Assembly: GCA_022071955.1 (NCBI GenBank)
Contig: JAJVIM010000022.1
Span: 228,253-292,252, forward strand
Direction of reading: 5' to 3'
Source: Anaerolineae bacterium
GTDB taxonomy: Bacteria > Chloroflexota > Anaerolineae > 4572-78 > J111
Length of the DNA: 64,000 nt
In this document: piece by piece, positions 54,976 through 63,321 of the stretch
Position numbering within the stretch: position 1 is the stretch's first letter
Layout: every line of letters begins with the position of its first letter
Program-made: the position numbers and the translations under genes
Notes under the pieces: model-generated
What the model was told of the DNA's origin: nothing
Databases searched by the model: none
The model's input: only the letters and a program-made list of their open reading frames with translations

Positions 54976-56532
54976 CTAAGCAGTAGAGGCCAGCAACTGA
55001 ATATTTTTCAACTGATCTCGAACCTGTTTAAAATCTTCGCTGTTTTCCTGCAACATTGCCGACTCAATGAAGAGATATTTTGATTTTAACGGAAAGGTCA
55101 TAAATTTCGGATCGCGAAACAGGTGTGAAATACCTATACCGGGCGGAACCATAATAATCTGATGCGGGAGGGTTGTCGTTAAAATGGTGTTGCACCAGGG
55201 ATTTTGCTGCGAGTTATACACGAGAAACTCATTTGTAACAAGCCGGAACTCTTCAAGATTTTGGGCATCGTACAGGTAACTGTCGGCGTGAATATCCTTA
55301 AAGGCAGATATGAAAGCAAAGGTAAATATTAAATTGCTGGCAACTAACGCCTTCACAAAAAGGGTATACCGAAGTGAGGCAATCATAAGTAAAACTGACA
55401 GAAGCAAATGGGCTGACATTACTCGATAATCGCGCCATTCAAAAACATCGTAAAAAATTATTTGTACGCCCAAAATTAAACCAACATTCAGAAAATGGAA
55501 AAGAATTTCATCCTGCGGTCCGGTGGTTCCCCTTTTTTCACTGTTTGCAGGGTCTCGCCGCATCCGCACCCCGATTGCACCTGCAACCGCAAGAACAACT
55601 ATCATCGCCACCAGTTGGTATCGCTGTAAAACCTCAATTGCATATCCCTTTTCGAATAAGATCAGCTTTTCTAAGTTATTGATTGAGTGAGAAATCAGTA
55701 ACTGTCCGGCCTTTATCCATGATTGACCCAATGTATTAATTAGTTCAGTTATAAAGTTGGCTTCATAGACCGCCGCCAGGTAACGCCACGCCAGAAAGGA
55801 AACTACGGCCAAAACAAATGCTTTTGCCACAGAAAAAACATATTGCCAAAATTGTTTGGGCCGATCACTCAACAAAAAGAAAGGGATCAACAGAAAAATC
55901 CAGGTAAACCGTAGAATGCTGGCAAAGAAAATAAACAGACCGACCAAAAACTTATATTTGCCCCCAACTTGACCCTGTTTGTAAAGTAACAAATAAAACA
56001 TGCCGGCCAGCATAATAGCGATACCGTGGTTGACACTCTCCATCATTGTGGTTGACAGAAAAAAATGCAGTGGCCAAAAAGAGAATAAAAAAAGAATGGT
56101 TATAATCAACCGCTTTTTCTCCGGCTTTGTCAACCCAATAAAAATAACCAGAGCAATCGTTACAACCACGATATTAAAAATGGGGCCAGAATAAACTTGC
56201 CACCCTACTAGCCGTCCAAACACGCCATATAACATCGGGAAAGCCGGACCATGTGCCCCAAATCGAGTAAAGGCAGCGGCGGCCGGTTTCTCTTCAACGG
56301 TGTAATAGCCTCCTTCAAAACCAACATGGCTAAAGGTCGCTATTTCGTGCCAGTAGTCAATTTCATCAGTCAGCGTCGGAACATAATTCAGCAGAGAAGC
56401 CCCAAATAATAAACGAGGCAATAACCATGCCGTAAATGCCGGCATTATCAACAGAAGGCCAATCAATATCCAACGGATTTTCACTCCAAAAAAGCCATTC
56501 TCTTGTTTTGGCTGGTGACTTTTTATAGCCAT
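54976..56532 (-). CDS. Polytopic membrane protein, GT-C-like, unassigned
   Basis: 518 residues with about 12 hydrophobic spans. The first external loop includes VPTLTDEIDYWHEIATF (about 43-59), which places a DE pair where GT-C glycosyltransferases have their acidic site. A family assignment is not possible from the sequence alone. The C-terminal 130 residues are less hydrophobic, with LFRDPKFMTFPLKSKYLFIE near the end. By eye the gene is markedly AT-richer than its neighbours (many AAA, ATT, TTT codons), suggesting recent transfer or a different origin. Its start overlaps the GNAT gene stop by ten bases. It may be a polymerase or flippase-associated transferase of the surface glycan. Confidence 0.6.
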   Translation of the reverse strand: MAIKSHQPKQENGFFGVKIRWILIGLLLIMPAFTAWLLPRLLFGASLLNYVPTLTDEIDYWHEIATFSHVGFEGGYYTVEEKPAAAAFTRFGAHGPAFPMLYGVFGRLVGWQVYSGPIFNIVVVTIALVIFIGLTKPEKKRLIITILFLFSFWPLHFFLSTTMMESVNHGIAIMLAGMFYLLLYKQGQVGGKYKFLVGLFIFFASILRFTWIFLLIPFFLLSDRPKQFWQYVFSVAKAFVLAVVSFLAWRYLAAVYEANFITELINTLGQSWIKAGQLLISHSINNLEKLILFEKGYAIEVLQRYQLVAMIVVLAVAGAIGVRMRRDPANSEKRGTTGPQDEILFHFLNVGLILGVQIIFYDVFEWRDYRVMSAHLLLSVLLMIASLRYTLFVKALVASNLIFTFAFISAFKDIHADSYLYDAQNLEEFRLVTNEFLVYNSQQNPWCNTILTTTLPHQIIMVPPGIGISHLFRDPKFMTFPLKSKYLFIESAMLQENSEDFKQVRDQLKNIQLLASTA

Positions 56533-57260
56533 TTATGATAATACAGCGTCATTGAGCGCGTAAAAAAGCCCATTTGCTGATAAAGCCGCTGGGCCGGCAC
56601 GTTGCGAGCCTGGGTAACCACCTGCATCCCGTGGCCACCCTCAGCCCGAGTCCAATCGAGCGCGGCCTGCACCAGGCCGGTGCCCACACCTCGCTGCCGG
56701 TGCGCTGCCGCCACACCGGCCAGTTGAATGTGGCCCCAACCTTCGCGCAGGGTACACGAGATCAGGCCGGCCGGTTCTCCGGGGTCAGCCCAGCGTGCCA
56801 CCAGCACCGCGTCGGCAAAACCGTTGCACGAGTTTTCAATCCATACCCGGTACAGATCGGCGCAACGGCGAGCCAGCCGCGTATCAAATGCAAACCGGCT
56901 GGTGTGGCCAATCTGAACAGCAATATCAACAAGCTGCGCTCGGTCTCCGTTTTGCGGCGGCGTAACCAGCAAATCAGCCGGGATAGGATAGCGCGGAACC
57001 GGCGCCGGCCGGTCATCAAATGGATGCTCTAATACCACCCGCACATCCACAAGCTGAAAGTTGCGCCGTTCCACCGCAGTCACCGTCCGTGGGTCGTTGG
57101 GGTTAGCTTCAAAATACAGGCATTCGAAGCCTGCACATCGGGCTGAGTCAAGCAGTGGATCAATTTCAGTTTCAGTTAGTTTTGGCGCAGTAATCCGGCC
57201 AATGGTTACTCCAAAAAAGTTGGAATCCCATTCCAGTTTTTGAATCGAACTATTCATCAC
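56523..57260 (-). CDS. GNAT N-acetyltransferase, WecD/FdtC-like
   Basis: 245 residues. The N-terminal LEWDSNFFGVTIGRI (about 9-23) is typical of dTDP-fucosamine acetyltransferases (WecD/RffC). The C-terminal half is a GNAT fold with GVAAAHRQRGVGTGLVQAAL (about 176-195), the acetyl-CoA binding loop. It would acetylate dTDP-4-amino-4,6-dideoxygalactose made by the WecE-like enzyme two genes upstream, to give dTDP-Fuc4NAc. The start is GTG 57260 overlapping the upstream stop (GTGATGA), or the ATG three bases later. The function is inferred from the pairing with the aminotransferase and from similarity seen by eye. Confidence 0.75.
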   Translation of the reverse strand: MMNSSIQKLEWDSNFFGVTIGRITAPKLTETEIDPLLDSARCAGFECLYFEANPNDPRTVTAVERRNFQLVDVRVVLEHPFDDRPAPVPRYPIPADLLVTPPQNGDRAQLVDIAVQIGHTSRFAFDTRLARRCADLYRVWIENSCNGFADAVLVARWADPGEPAGLISCTLREGWGHIQLAGVAAAHRQRGVGTGLVQAALDWTRAEGGHGMQVVTQARNVPAQRLYQQMGFFTRSMTLYYHKWL

Positions 57261-58318
57261 ATTTCCTGCTGTGAAAATTGGCGTATCAGCGGCTTTTCTG
57301 GCGGCACAACCGGCGTTTGGTTGTGGTGCAAAATTGTGCGAATCAGGTAGTAGGGACGGCTTCGGACCTCAATGTAAATACGGCCAATATACTCTCCAAT
57401 AATCCCCAAACCAGCTAATTGAATACCAAACAACACCAGCAACAGAGCGATAAAGGAACTCAACCCGGTTACATTAACCCCAAAAATAATCCGGTAAGCC
57501 AGCAAAAACAGGCCGGCGCTAACCCCGATTATCGACATTGCCAGCCCCAACCCAGTCACCAATTGAATAGGCACCAGTGAATAGCCGGTGGCCAGATCGA
57601 TGGTCATTCTAAACAAACGGCGCAGCCGGTAACGAGATTGGCCATCGGCGGCGGTTTCGTGCCGAACCGGCACCTCGATGATGTTAGCCCCCAGCCAACT
57701 GGTGAGCGCGGTAATAAATTTAGCCGACTCCTGGGTTTGATTGAGTAACTGCACAATTTCGCGGCGGTACACACGGAGCATACTGCCGTAATCGTGCAGT
57801 TTTACGCCGGTGGAACGTGAAATCAGCCAGTTGATAAACTTTGATGGCCATGTTCGCAAGACAGAATCCTGCCGAATTTGCCGCCAGCCGACTACCACGT
57901 CGTAGCCCTCACTCAATTTGGCCAGCAGTTTGGGGATTTCTTCGGGCGGGTTCTGCAAATCGGAATCAAGCGTGATGATTGTTTGGCCGGTTGTTTGTTC
58001 AAATCCGGCAGTCACAGCCGGATGTTGACCAAAATTGCGCAGCAGCCGCACAGCTTTAACGTGATCCGGGTCAGTTTGATGAAGTTTGCTCAACGCCACA
58101 AAGGTATTGTCACGGCTACCGTCGTCCACATACACAATTTCGTACGGCTGCCGCAGCGATGCCATCACCGCCGATACGCGCTGGTGCAGCGCCGGCAAAA
58201 TTTCTCCATCATTAAATAAAGGGATAACCACTGAATAGGCCAACTTTGGCGGCTGGTGCAGCGGCGTTGGGCCAAAATGGTTAATCATTGGGAAATCAGT
58301 TTGCATAATGTAATCCAT
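57257..58318 (-). CDS. Family 2 glycosyltransferase, ArnC/GtrB/DPM-like
   Basis: 353 residues. The N-terminal GT-A domain has YSVVIPLFNDGEILPALHQR (about 28-47), VDDGSRDNTF (about 71-80) and the DSD-like metal motif TLDSDLQNPPEE (about 126-137). Two membrane spans at about 240-262 and 275-300 are followed by EYIGRIYIEVRSRPYYLIR. The topology matches GtrB/ArnC/DPMS, which load a sugar onto undecaprenyl phosphate for use by GT-C transferases. This fits the GT-C-like proteins of the same operon. The start is uncertain: ATG at 58318 overlaps the WecE-like gene by 23 bases, and another ATG at 58306 by 11. Confidence 0.85.
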   Translation of the reverse strand: MDYIMQTDFPMINHFGPTPLHQPPKLAYSVVIPLFNDGEILPALHQRVSAVMASLRQPYEIVYVDDGSRDNTFVALSKLHQTDPDHVKAVRLLRNFGQHPAVTAGFEQTTGQTIITLDSDLQNPPEEIPKLLAKLSEGYDVVVGWRQIRQDSVLRTWPSKFINWLISRSTGVKLHDYGSMLRVYRREIVQLLNQTQESAKFITALTSWLGANIIEVPVRHETAADGQSRYRLRRLFRMTIDLATGYSLVPIQLVTGLGLAMSIIGVSAGLFLLAYRIIFGVNVTGLSSFIALLLVLFGIQLAGLGIIGEYIGRIYIEVRSRPYYLIRTILHHNQTPVVPPEKPLIRQFSQQEM

Positions 58319-59435
58319 CGTTCAAAATTTTCAGCACATAATCTGCCTGTTCAAGCGACATATCCGGGAACAGCGGCAACCGAATAAGCGAGTCGCTGAC
58401 CGCTTCGGTAACAGGAAAGTCACCGGGTTTGTACCCCAGATGTTTTTGCCCATACGGCGATGAATGCAGCGGCACAAAGTGGAAAGTGGCCCCAACCCCA
58501 TGCGCCTTGAGATACTCCAGCAGTGAGTCGCGCTGTTTTGGCGGCACTCGAAATGCATAAATGTGGGCGTTGTGTTCGGCGTGGGGATCAAGGCCGGGGC
58601 GGGTCAACCGCCCCGCTATTTCCAGAGACTCCATCTGGTGGTAATAATGCCACCAGATACGGCGGCGGGCCGCATTAATTTCATCAATTCGCCGGAGCTG
58701 CGCCAACAACAGCGCCGCCAGCAGATCAGACACAACGTAACTGCTGCCCACATCAACCCAGGTATATTTGTCTACTTCGCCCCGCAAAAAAGCCGACCGG
58801 TTGGTGCCTTTTTCACGGATAATTTCAGCGCGTTGGTTGATAGCGAGATCGTTAGTAACAAAAGCGCCGCCCTCGCCGGCAACAATGTTTTTGGTGTTAT
58901 GAAAGCTGAAACAACCAATATGCCCCAGCGTACCAAGCATTTTTCCCTGATATTTAGCACCAATAGCCTGAGCCGCATCTTCAATCAACCACAATTGGTG
59001 GTGGGCAGTCAACGCCAGCAGCTCATCAAGTTGGGAACCCTGGCCGGCATAATGCACCACAACCACGGCCCGGGTGCGTGGGGTAATACGGTTAGCCACG
59101 TCGTGCGGATCAATATTAAAAGTAGACTCATCGATCTCGGCAAATACCGGGCGAGCGCCCTGGCGCAAAATAGCACTGGCTGCCGTAACAAAAGCAAACG
59201 AGGGCAGGATCACCTCATCGCCCGGGCCAATACCCAACGCCATCATGGCCATTTCCAAAGCATGAGTGCAAGAAGTAGTTAACAGGGCATGCTCCGTTGC
59301 AAGATACGATTTAAGCCAGGCTTGTGTTTCCCGGCCAATTTTACCGTTGCCGCCAATGTTTAACTGCTGCAACGCAGCTAATACGGCATCATATTCGTTT
59401 TGAGTCAATTGAGGTTTTACAAAGGGAATTTCCAT
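58296..59435 (-). CDS. wecE: dTDP-4-amino-4,6-dideoxygalactose transaminase, WecE/RffA-like
   Basis: 379 residues, a PLP-dependent DegT/DnrJ/EryC1-family sugar aminotransferase. TTSCTHALEMAMMALGIGPGDEVI (in parts, about 54-76) and DAAQAIGAKYQGKMLGTLGH (about 157-176) bind PLP. SFHNTKNIVAGEGGAF (about 180-195) contains the Schiff-base Lys. REKGTNRSAFLRGEVDKYTW is characteristic of the WecE subgroup, acting on dTDP-4-keto-6-deoxyglucose. The product is then acetylated by a WecD-like enzyme, whose gene is two down. The rml-type genes for the dTDP-sugar precursor are not in this window. It lies 6 bases after the preceding membrane gene, so translation is probably coupled. Confidence 0.88.
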   Translation of the reverse strand: MEIPFVKPQLTQNEYDAVLAALQQLNIGGNGKIGRETQAWLKSYLATEHALLTTSCTHALEMAMMALGIGPGDEVILPSFAFVTAASAILRQGARPVFAEIDESTFNIDPHDVANRITPRTRAVVVVHYAGQGSQLDELLALTAHHQLWLIEDAAQAIGAKYQGKMLGTLGHIGCFSFHNTKNIVAGEGGAFVTNDLAINQRAEIIREKGTNRSAFLRGEVDKYTWVDVGSSYVVSDLLAALLLAQLRRIDEINAARRRIWWHYYHQMESLEIAGRLTRPGLDPHAEHNAHIYAFRVPPKQRDSLLEYLKAHGVGATFHFVPLHSSPYGQKHLGYKPGDFPVTEAVSDSLIRLPLFPDMSLEQADYVLKILNDGLHYAN

Positions 59436-59441
59436 AATGAG

Positions 59442-60623
59442 TTAAAAATAACTTCCTGTAAAAAAAAACCGGGTCAGGTAGGCGAGTCCAGCAAAAACCT
59501 GTAAGCCAAACGCCCCCAATATTAACAGAAAGCGCGCCCCCAGCATTTTTGAATTAATTAGTTTACCAACAAATAAAACGGCCACAGCTACAAACTGAAT
59601 ATAGTTTGTTACGTACGCTTGCCAAAAGAAATTACCATGAAACTCTCGGGGGCCGGTTTCAGATAGCAGGGCCATAATTAACACCCCAACCACAAACAAA
59701 ACAACAGCATATCTTAACAGCAAATTCTTAAGCAATTCACGCCAGTAAAAAGCCAAGTATACTACAGGAAACAGGGTAGATACTAATATCGACAGGGCAA
59801 TATTGGGCGAATAATGCGCCCACACTGAAAAAGGGCCGAATTTGACCCCCCCACTTTCGGTATGGACATTGCCGGCTCCAATCAGATAAATCAGATAATA
59901 CTCGGCTGCCAAAAAAATCACCCCTACCGCAACAGGGATCAGGTTTGGCCAGAAACTCCGGCGCAGACCCCCTGCCTGCCCCAACAACATTAACGGGTAA
60001 ACCAACATAAACACAAAGAAAAAGCTCGGTTTAACCAGAATATTGGCAATAACAAGCAACAATATCACGATATTCCGCCGGAGAGAGGGTATCACCAGGT
60101 TTTGATATGACACCCAAAATAAACCCAGAGCAAACGGCATTAAGAAAATGGTTGTTGAGTTATGCCAAACATTGGGAGGGATCTGGCCCAGATACCAACG
60201 ACCATTTACTGCGGCCGGCGTAAGCAAACTGAAGGTAAACGGCAGCGACAGCGCGAAAATTGTAACCAGCCAGCCAAACCGGTCTCGCGGCTGGGGCAAC
60301 AGGCTATCCTTGTAGTACAGGCGAAAAATCTGATAGGTCACTGCAAATTTGGCCGTCACTGCCACGGCCAGCACCAGCACCGAAACAATTAATAAGGTCT
60401 GGAAATTTGAACTGAAGAAGGCCAGCGAGTAGACAGTTAAATAGTATAAAAAATTCGGTGGAGGAATTAACTCCCCGGCTAAAATCTGAATAATAAATCC
60501 GGCGTGATCCTGAATATCGGTAACAATATTGCGGTAAACAACCGCACCAAAAATTGCAGCGGCCACAAAAAACATAACGACACATTTGATTACAAAATCC
60601 AGTTTAGGATTAGTCACAATCAC
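59442..60623 (-). CDS. Polytopic membrane protein of unknown family
   Basis: 393 residues with about 10 hydrophobic spans and no soluble domain. The first loop has TDIQDHAGFIIQILAGELIPP (in parts, about 34-54), with an acidic D-x2-D pattern like the active-site loop of some GT-C proteins. A later loop has GRWYLGQIPPNVWHN. I cannot assign a family. Like the gene at 54976-56532 it is visibly AT-richer than the rest of the window. The GTG start overlaps the upstream stop by four bases (GTGA), and the next gene starts 6 bases after its stop. Possibly a polymerase- or ligase-like component of the glycan pathway. Confidence 0.55.
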   Translation of the reverse strand: MIVTNPKLDFVIKCVVMFFVAAAIFGAVVYRNIVTDIQDHAGFIIQILAGELIPPPNFLYYLTVYSLAFFSSNFQTLLIVSVLVLAVAVTAKFAVTYQIFRLYYKDSLLPQPRDRFGWLVTIFALSLPFTFSLLTPAAVNGRWYLGQIPPNVWHNSTTIFLMPFALGLFWVSYQNLVIPSLRRNIVILLLVIANILVKPSFFFVFMLVYPLMLLGQAGGLRRSFWPNLIPVAVGVIFLAAEYYLIYLIGAGNVHTESGGVKFGPFSVWAHYSPNIALSILVSTLFPVVYLAFYWRELLKNLLLRYAVVLFVVGVLIMALLSETGPREFHGNFFWQAYVTNYIQFVAVAVLFVGKLINSKMLGARFLLILGAFGLQVFAGLAYLTRFFFTGSYF

Positions 60624-63244
60624 GGCGCAAGTACCTCCACCGGTCCAATTGTCACGCTGGTCACATCCGTCATCTGGCCATCAACCACCAGCGGCAGGTT
60701 GACCGCCGCCTCACCAACCGTTAAATACAAACCCACGTCCAAATAAACCTCACCCGGCGGCGTATCGGCATCTACCGGCACGGCGTAACCATCAACCACC
60801 ACTTCGCCGGGCGCCCATAGCAGCGTGCTGTAGTTTTCCAGCGGCAGCCGGTCGTAGCCGCCGCGCAGCACACCGCCGGCATCGAGCAGGTTGTTAAACT
60901 GAATAAAATTGGCCTGCGGGGCTTTATCGGCGGGAGCCTGCCAGTATAGCGTCACCGGAAACGCCTGACCGGTGCGAACCTGCTTTTGCGGCAGCGAGTA
61001 ACCGCGCAAATAGACTTGATCCGCAAAATTGGCTTGCAGCGGCGTTTCAATCTCGGACGGCAGCTCAAATGTGCGCGGCCACCAGTTGTCCACGGCGATG
61101 GCCGGGCCGATGGGTTGGCCATCAATTTGTAACCGATACTCGCCGCCGGGCCAGCGCGGACCGATAATAAAATCGAACACACCGCCGGCTGCCGCATCCG
61201 GCGAGTAACGCTGTCCGGCTGCATCTGCCAGTTGCACATTAGCGCCGGGATTGGCCGCCACAATGGAGATGGCGCCGGGATACCGGAATTTTGGCTCGAC
61301 GGCCGGGCCGGCGCTGCTCCACACTGCCAGCCCGGTTGGGTCAAAATTAAATGCCGATGACTCTGCCAGCGAAAAATGGGCCAATTCCAGCGCCGAGTCA
61401 TCGCCGCCAACCAATAGCGGTTGGCCGTTAACATCGATCATTTGCACCTGCGCCGAGTAGTCGCCGGCGGGCAGATTGGGCAGCGGCAGCGCCAGCCGGT
61501 CAAACACCGAGTCGCCGGGGTCCCAGGCCAGCGTCGGCAACCGGCCGGCCCCGTTGTAGCCCAGCCATTCGCTCACCGGCTGCCCGCCCGAATTGAGCAG
61601 CGTTACCCGCAGCCGGTAATTCTCTTTAACCTCCGCCAGCGAACGCCAGGCCAGGTTGAAATTCAGCCGGCCCTGCGCCGGTTGCGGCTCAAGCTCATAA
61701 CTGACCAGTTCAATGCTGTCGCCAAATTGGGCATTGGCCGGCTGCGGCAGCCACCCGGCAGCCCGGGTTAGCGTGCGCATCGGTAGCAATGGCGGCGGGT
61801 TCTGGGCCAGTTGAAAAAGGTGCAACCCCGTCCAGCCGATCAACCCGGCGATGATAGCCGCAAACGCGGAGACGCGCCAGCGGGGCGGGACAATTGCCGC
61901 CAGTCCCCACACCAGCAGCGCCGCCACTACCACCGCCGCCGGCACAAGAATATGTCGTCCCTGGGCGGTTTGGCCAATCCGCCCGGACGTGGCAAATCTG
62001 ACCAGCGGAATAATCACCAGCAGGCCCACATGCCCGCTCGCCAACAAAATCCAGCAGCGCGAGCGGGCGTTACTGCGCCACACGCGCCACAGGCCAACCG
62101 CCGCCGCCAGCAACAACGCGCCAATCAGGGCAAACACCCCCGGCGCTAGCGGAATCTGCCCGTCAACCGGATACCCCCAAAAACTGGTAAAGGTCGATTG
62201 CAACCATTGGCCGGGTGTGCCAATCTGCACCGTTTCCGGCTGGCCGGCCACTTCGACACCGCCCAGCGCGCCGCCAATCTGGTTGAGCGTGGCATTGTAG
62301 CCGCCGGCCAGCAGAGCGCGGCTAACGCCCGTAATCAAACCATCCTGAGCCACGGTATTAAAATGCCAGATGTTCCAGCCAAACCACCAACTTGAAAACA
62401 GCACGGCCAGCAGGCCAATAACGGCCAGCCGCCCGGCAACCCAGCGCCAACCCAACCGCCGCCGATAGGCCAGCCAGCCGAGAACCAGCGCAATTTCAAG
62501 CGGCATCAACACCAGCGAATATTTGACCGTCATCGACACGCCCAACGCCGCGCCGAGCGCCGCCGCCGGCCACCATCGCTCCGGCGCTTTGATCAGCTTA
62601 ACCAGCAGCCAAAAATAAATTGCGGCAGTTAGCCCCAACAGGCTGTCGTCATTTAAAGCGGCGCTGTCAATCAAAAAGCGCGGCAAAAACGCCAGCATCG
62701 CCGCCCCAGCCAGCGAAACCAGCGGCCGCGATCCCACCGGCATTTCCTGTAACGTTAAGAATATCACCAGCACCGTGGCCAAACTCAGCCCCACCGACAG
62801 CCAACGGCCCATTTGCCACACCAAAAACTGGCCAAAATAGGGGTAGGTCAAATCCTCGGTGTCCACCGACCAGGGGTGGTCCTGCCGGTGATCGATGACC
62901 TGATAGCGAAATGAGTCTTTGTACAACTTAAAAACAGGCTGGCCGGGCGAGGTGGTATCGACGCCGGCGCTGAGCAGCGTTGCCAGTAAATGATACAGCG
63001 GCGGCAAATCGGCGCGGGCCATTTGCGCCCGCTCCTCGTAAGTGACCGGCAATCGACCGGTCTGTTTGATGAACAGGGTTAACTCCAAATGGTACCCCTC
63101 GTCCAGCGCCCGGCTGAACGGCAAAAGCTGCGTGGCTAACCCCGCCAACGCCAAATAGAGCGCCAGCAACCCGGCCCCCAGCCAAAACATCGATCTGGAA
63201 GAATCAGTTTCAAACATACGCATACTTAGAGAATTTGTCGCCAC
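60620..63244 (-). CDS. Large GT-C-like (GT39/DUF2142-like) membrane protein
   Basis: 874 residues, the first gene of the operon. A first span at about 18-42 is followed by a loop with SRALDEGYHLELTLFIKQTG (about 44-63), with the DE pair of GT-C enzymes. About 11 spans follow, up to residue 460. The C-terminal part (about 470-874) is extracytoplasmic with beta-modules marked by LNFNLAWRSL and FPVTLYWQAPADKAPQ, WAPGEVVVDGY and VYLDVGLY, the same module type as in the 49605-52061 protein. The start is uncertain: GTG at 63244 or ATGs at 63223 and 63217, none with a good ribosome-binding site. Divergent from the gene at 63322 with a 77-base spacer. Confidence 0.75.
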   Translation of the reverse strand: MATNSLSMRMFETDSSRSMFWLGAGLLALYLALAGLATQLLPFSRALDEGYHLELTLFIKQTGRLPVTYEERAQMARADLPPLYHLLATLLSAGVDTTSPGQPVFKLYKDSFRYQVIDHRQDHPWSVDTEDLTYPYFGQFLVWQMGRWLSVGLSLATVLVIFLTLQEMPVGSRPLVSLAGAAMLAFLPRFLIDSAALNDDSLLGLTAAIYFWLLVKLIKAPERWWPAAALGAALGVSMTVKYSLVLMPLEIALVLGWLAYRRRLGWRWVAGRLAVIGLLAVLFSSWWFGWNIWHFNTVAQDGLITGVSRALLAGGYNATLNQIGGALGGVEVAGQPETVQIGTPGQWLQSTFTSFWGYPVDGQIPLAPGVFALIGALLLAAAVGLWRVWRSNARSRCWILLASGHVGLLVIIPLVRFATSGRIGQTAQGRHILVPAAVVVAALLVWGLAAIVPPRWRVSAFAAIIAGLIGWTGLHLFQLAQNPPPLLPMRTLTRAAGWLPQPANAQFGDSIELVSYELEPQPAQGRLNFNLAWRSLAEVKENYRLRVTLLNSGGQPVSEWLGYNGAGRLPTLAWDPGDSVFDRLALPLPNLPAGDYSAQVQMIDVNGQPLLVGGDDSALELAHFSLAESSAFNFDPTGLAVWSSAGPAVEPKFRYPGAISIVAANPGANVQLADAAGQRYSPDAAAGGVFDFIIGPRWPGGEYRLQIDGQPIGPAIAVDNWWPRTFELPSEIETPLQANFADQVYLRGYSLPQKQVRTGQAFPVTLYWQAPADKAPQANFIQFNNLLDAGGVLRGGYDRLPLENYSTLLWAPGEVVVDGYAVPVDADTPPGEVYLDVGLYLTVGEAAVNLPLVVDGQMTDVTSVTIGPVEVLAP

Positions 63245-63321
63245 CGGCCAGTCGTAATATGATTAGCCGGGTTACCGCCTTCACTCCGCAGCCAACGGCT
63301 GTCATCATCGAGCTAAATTTT

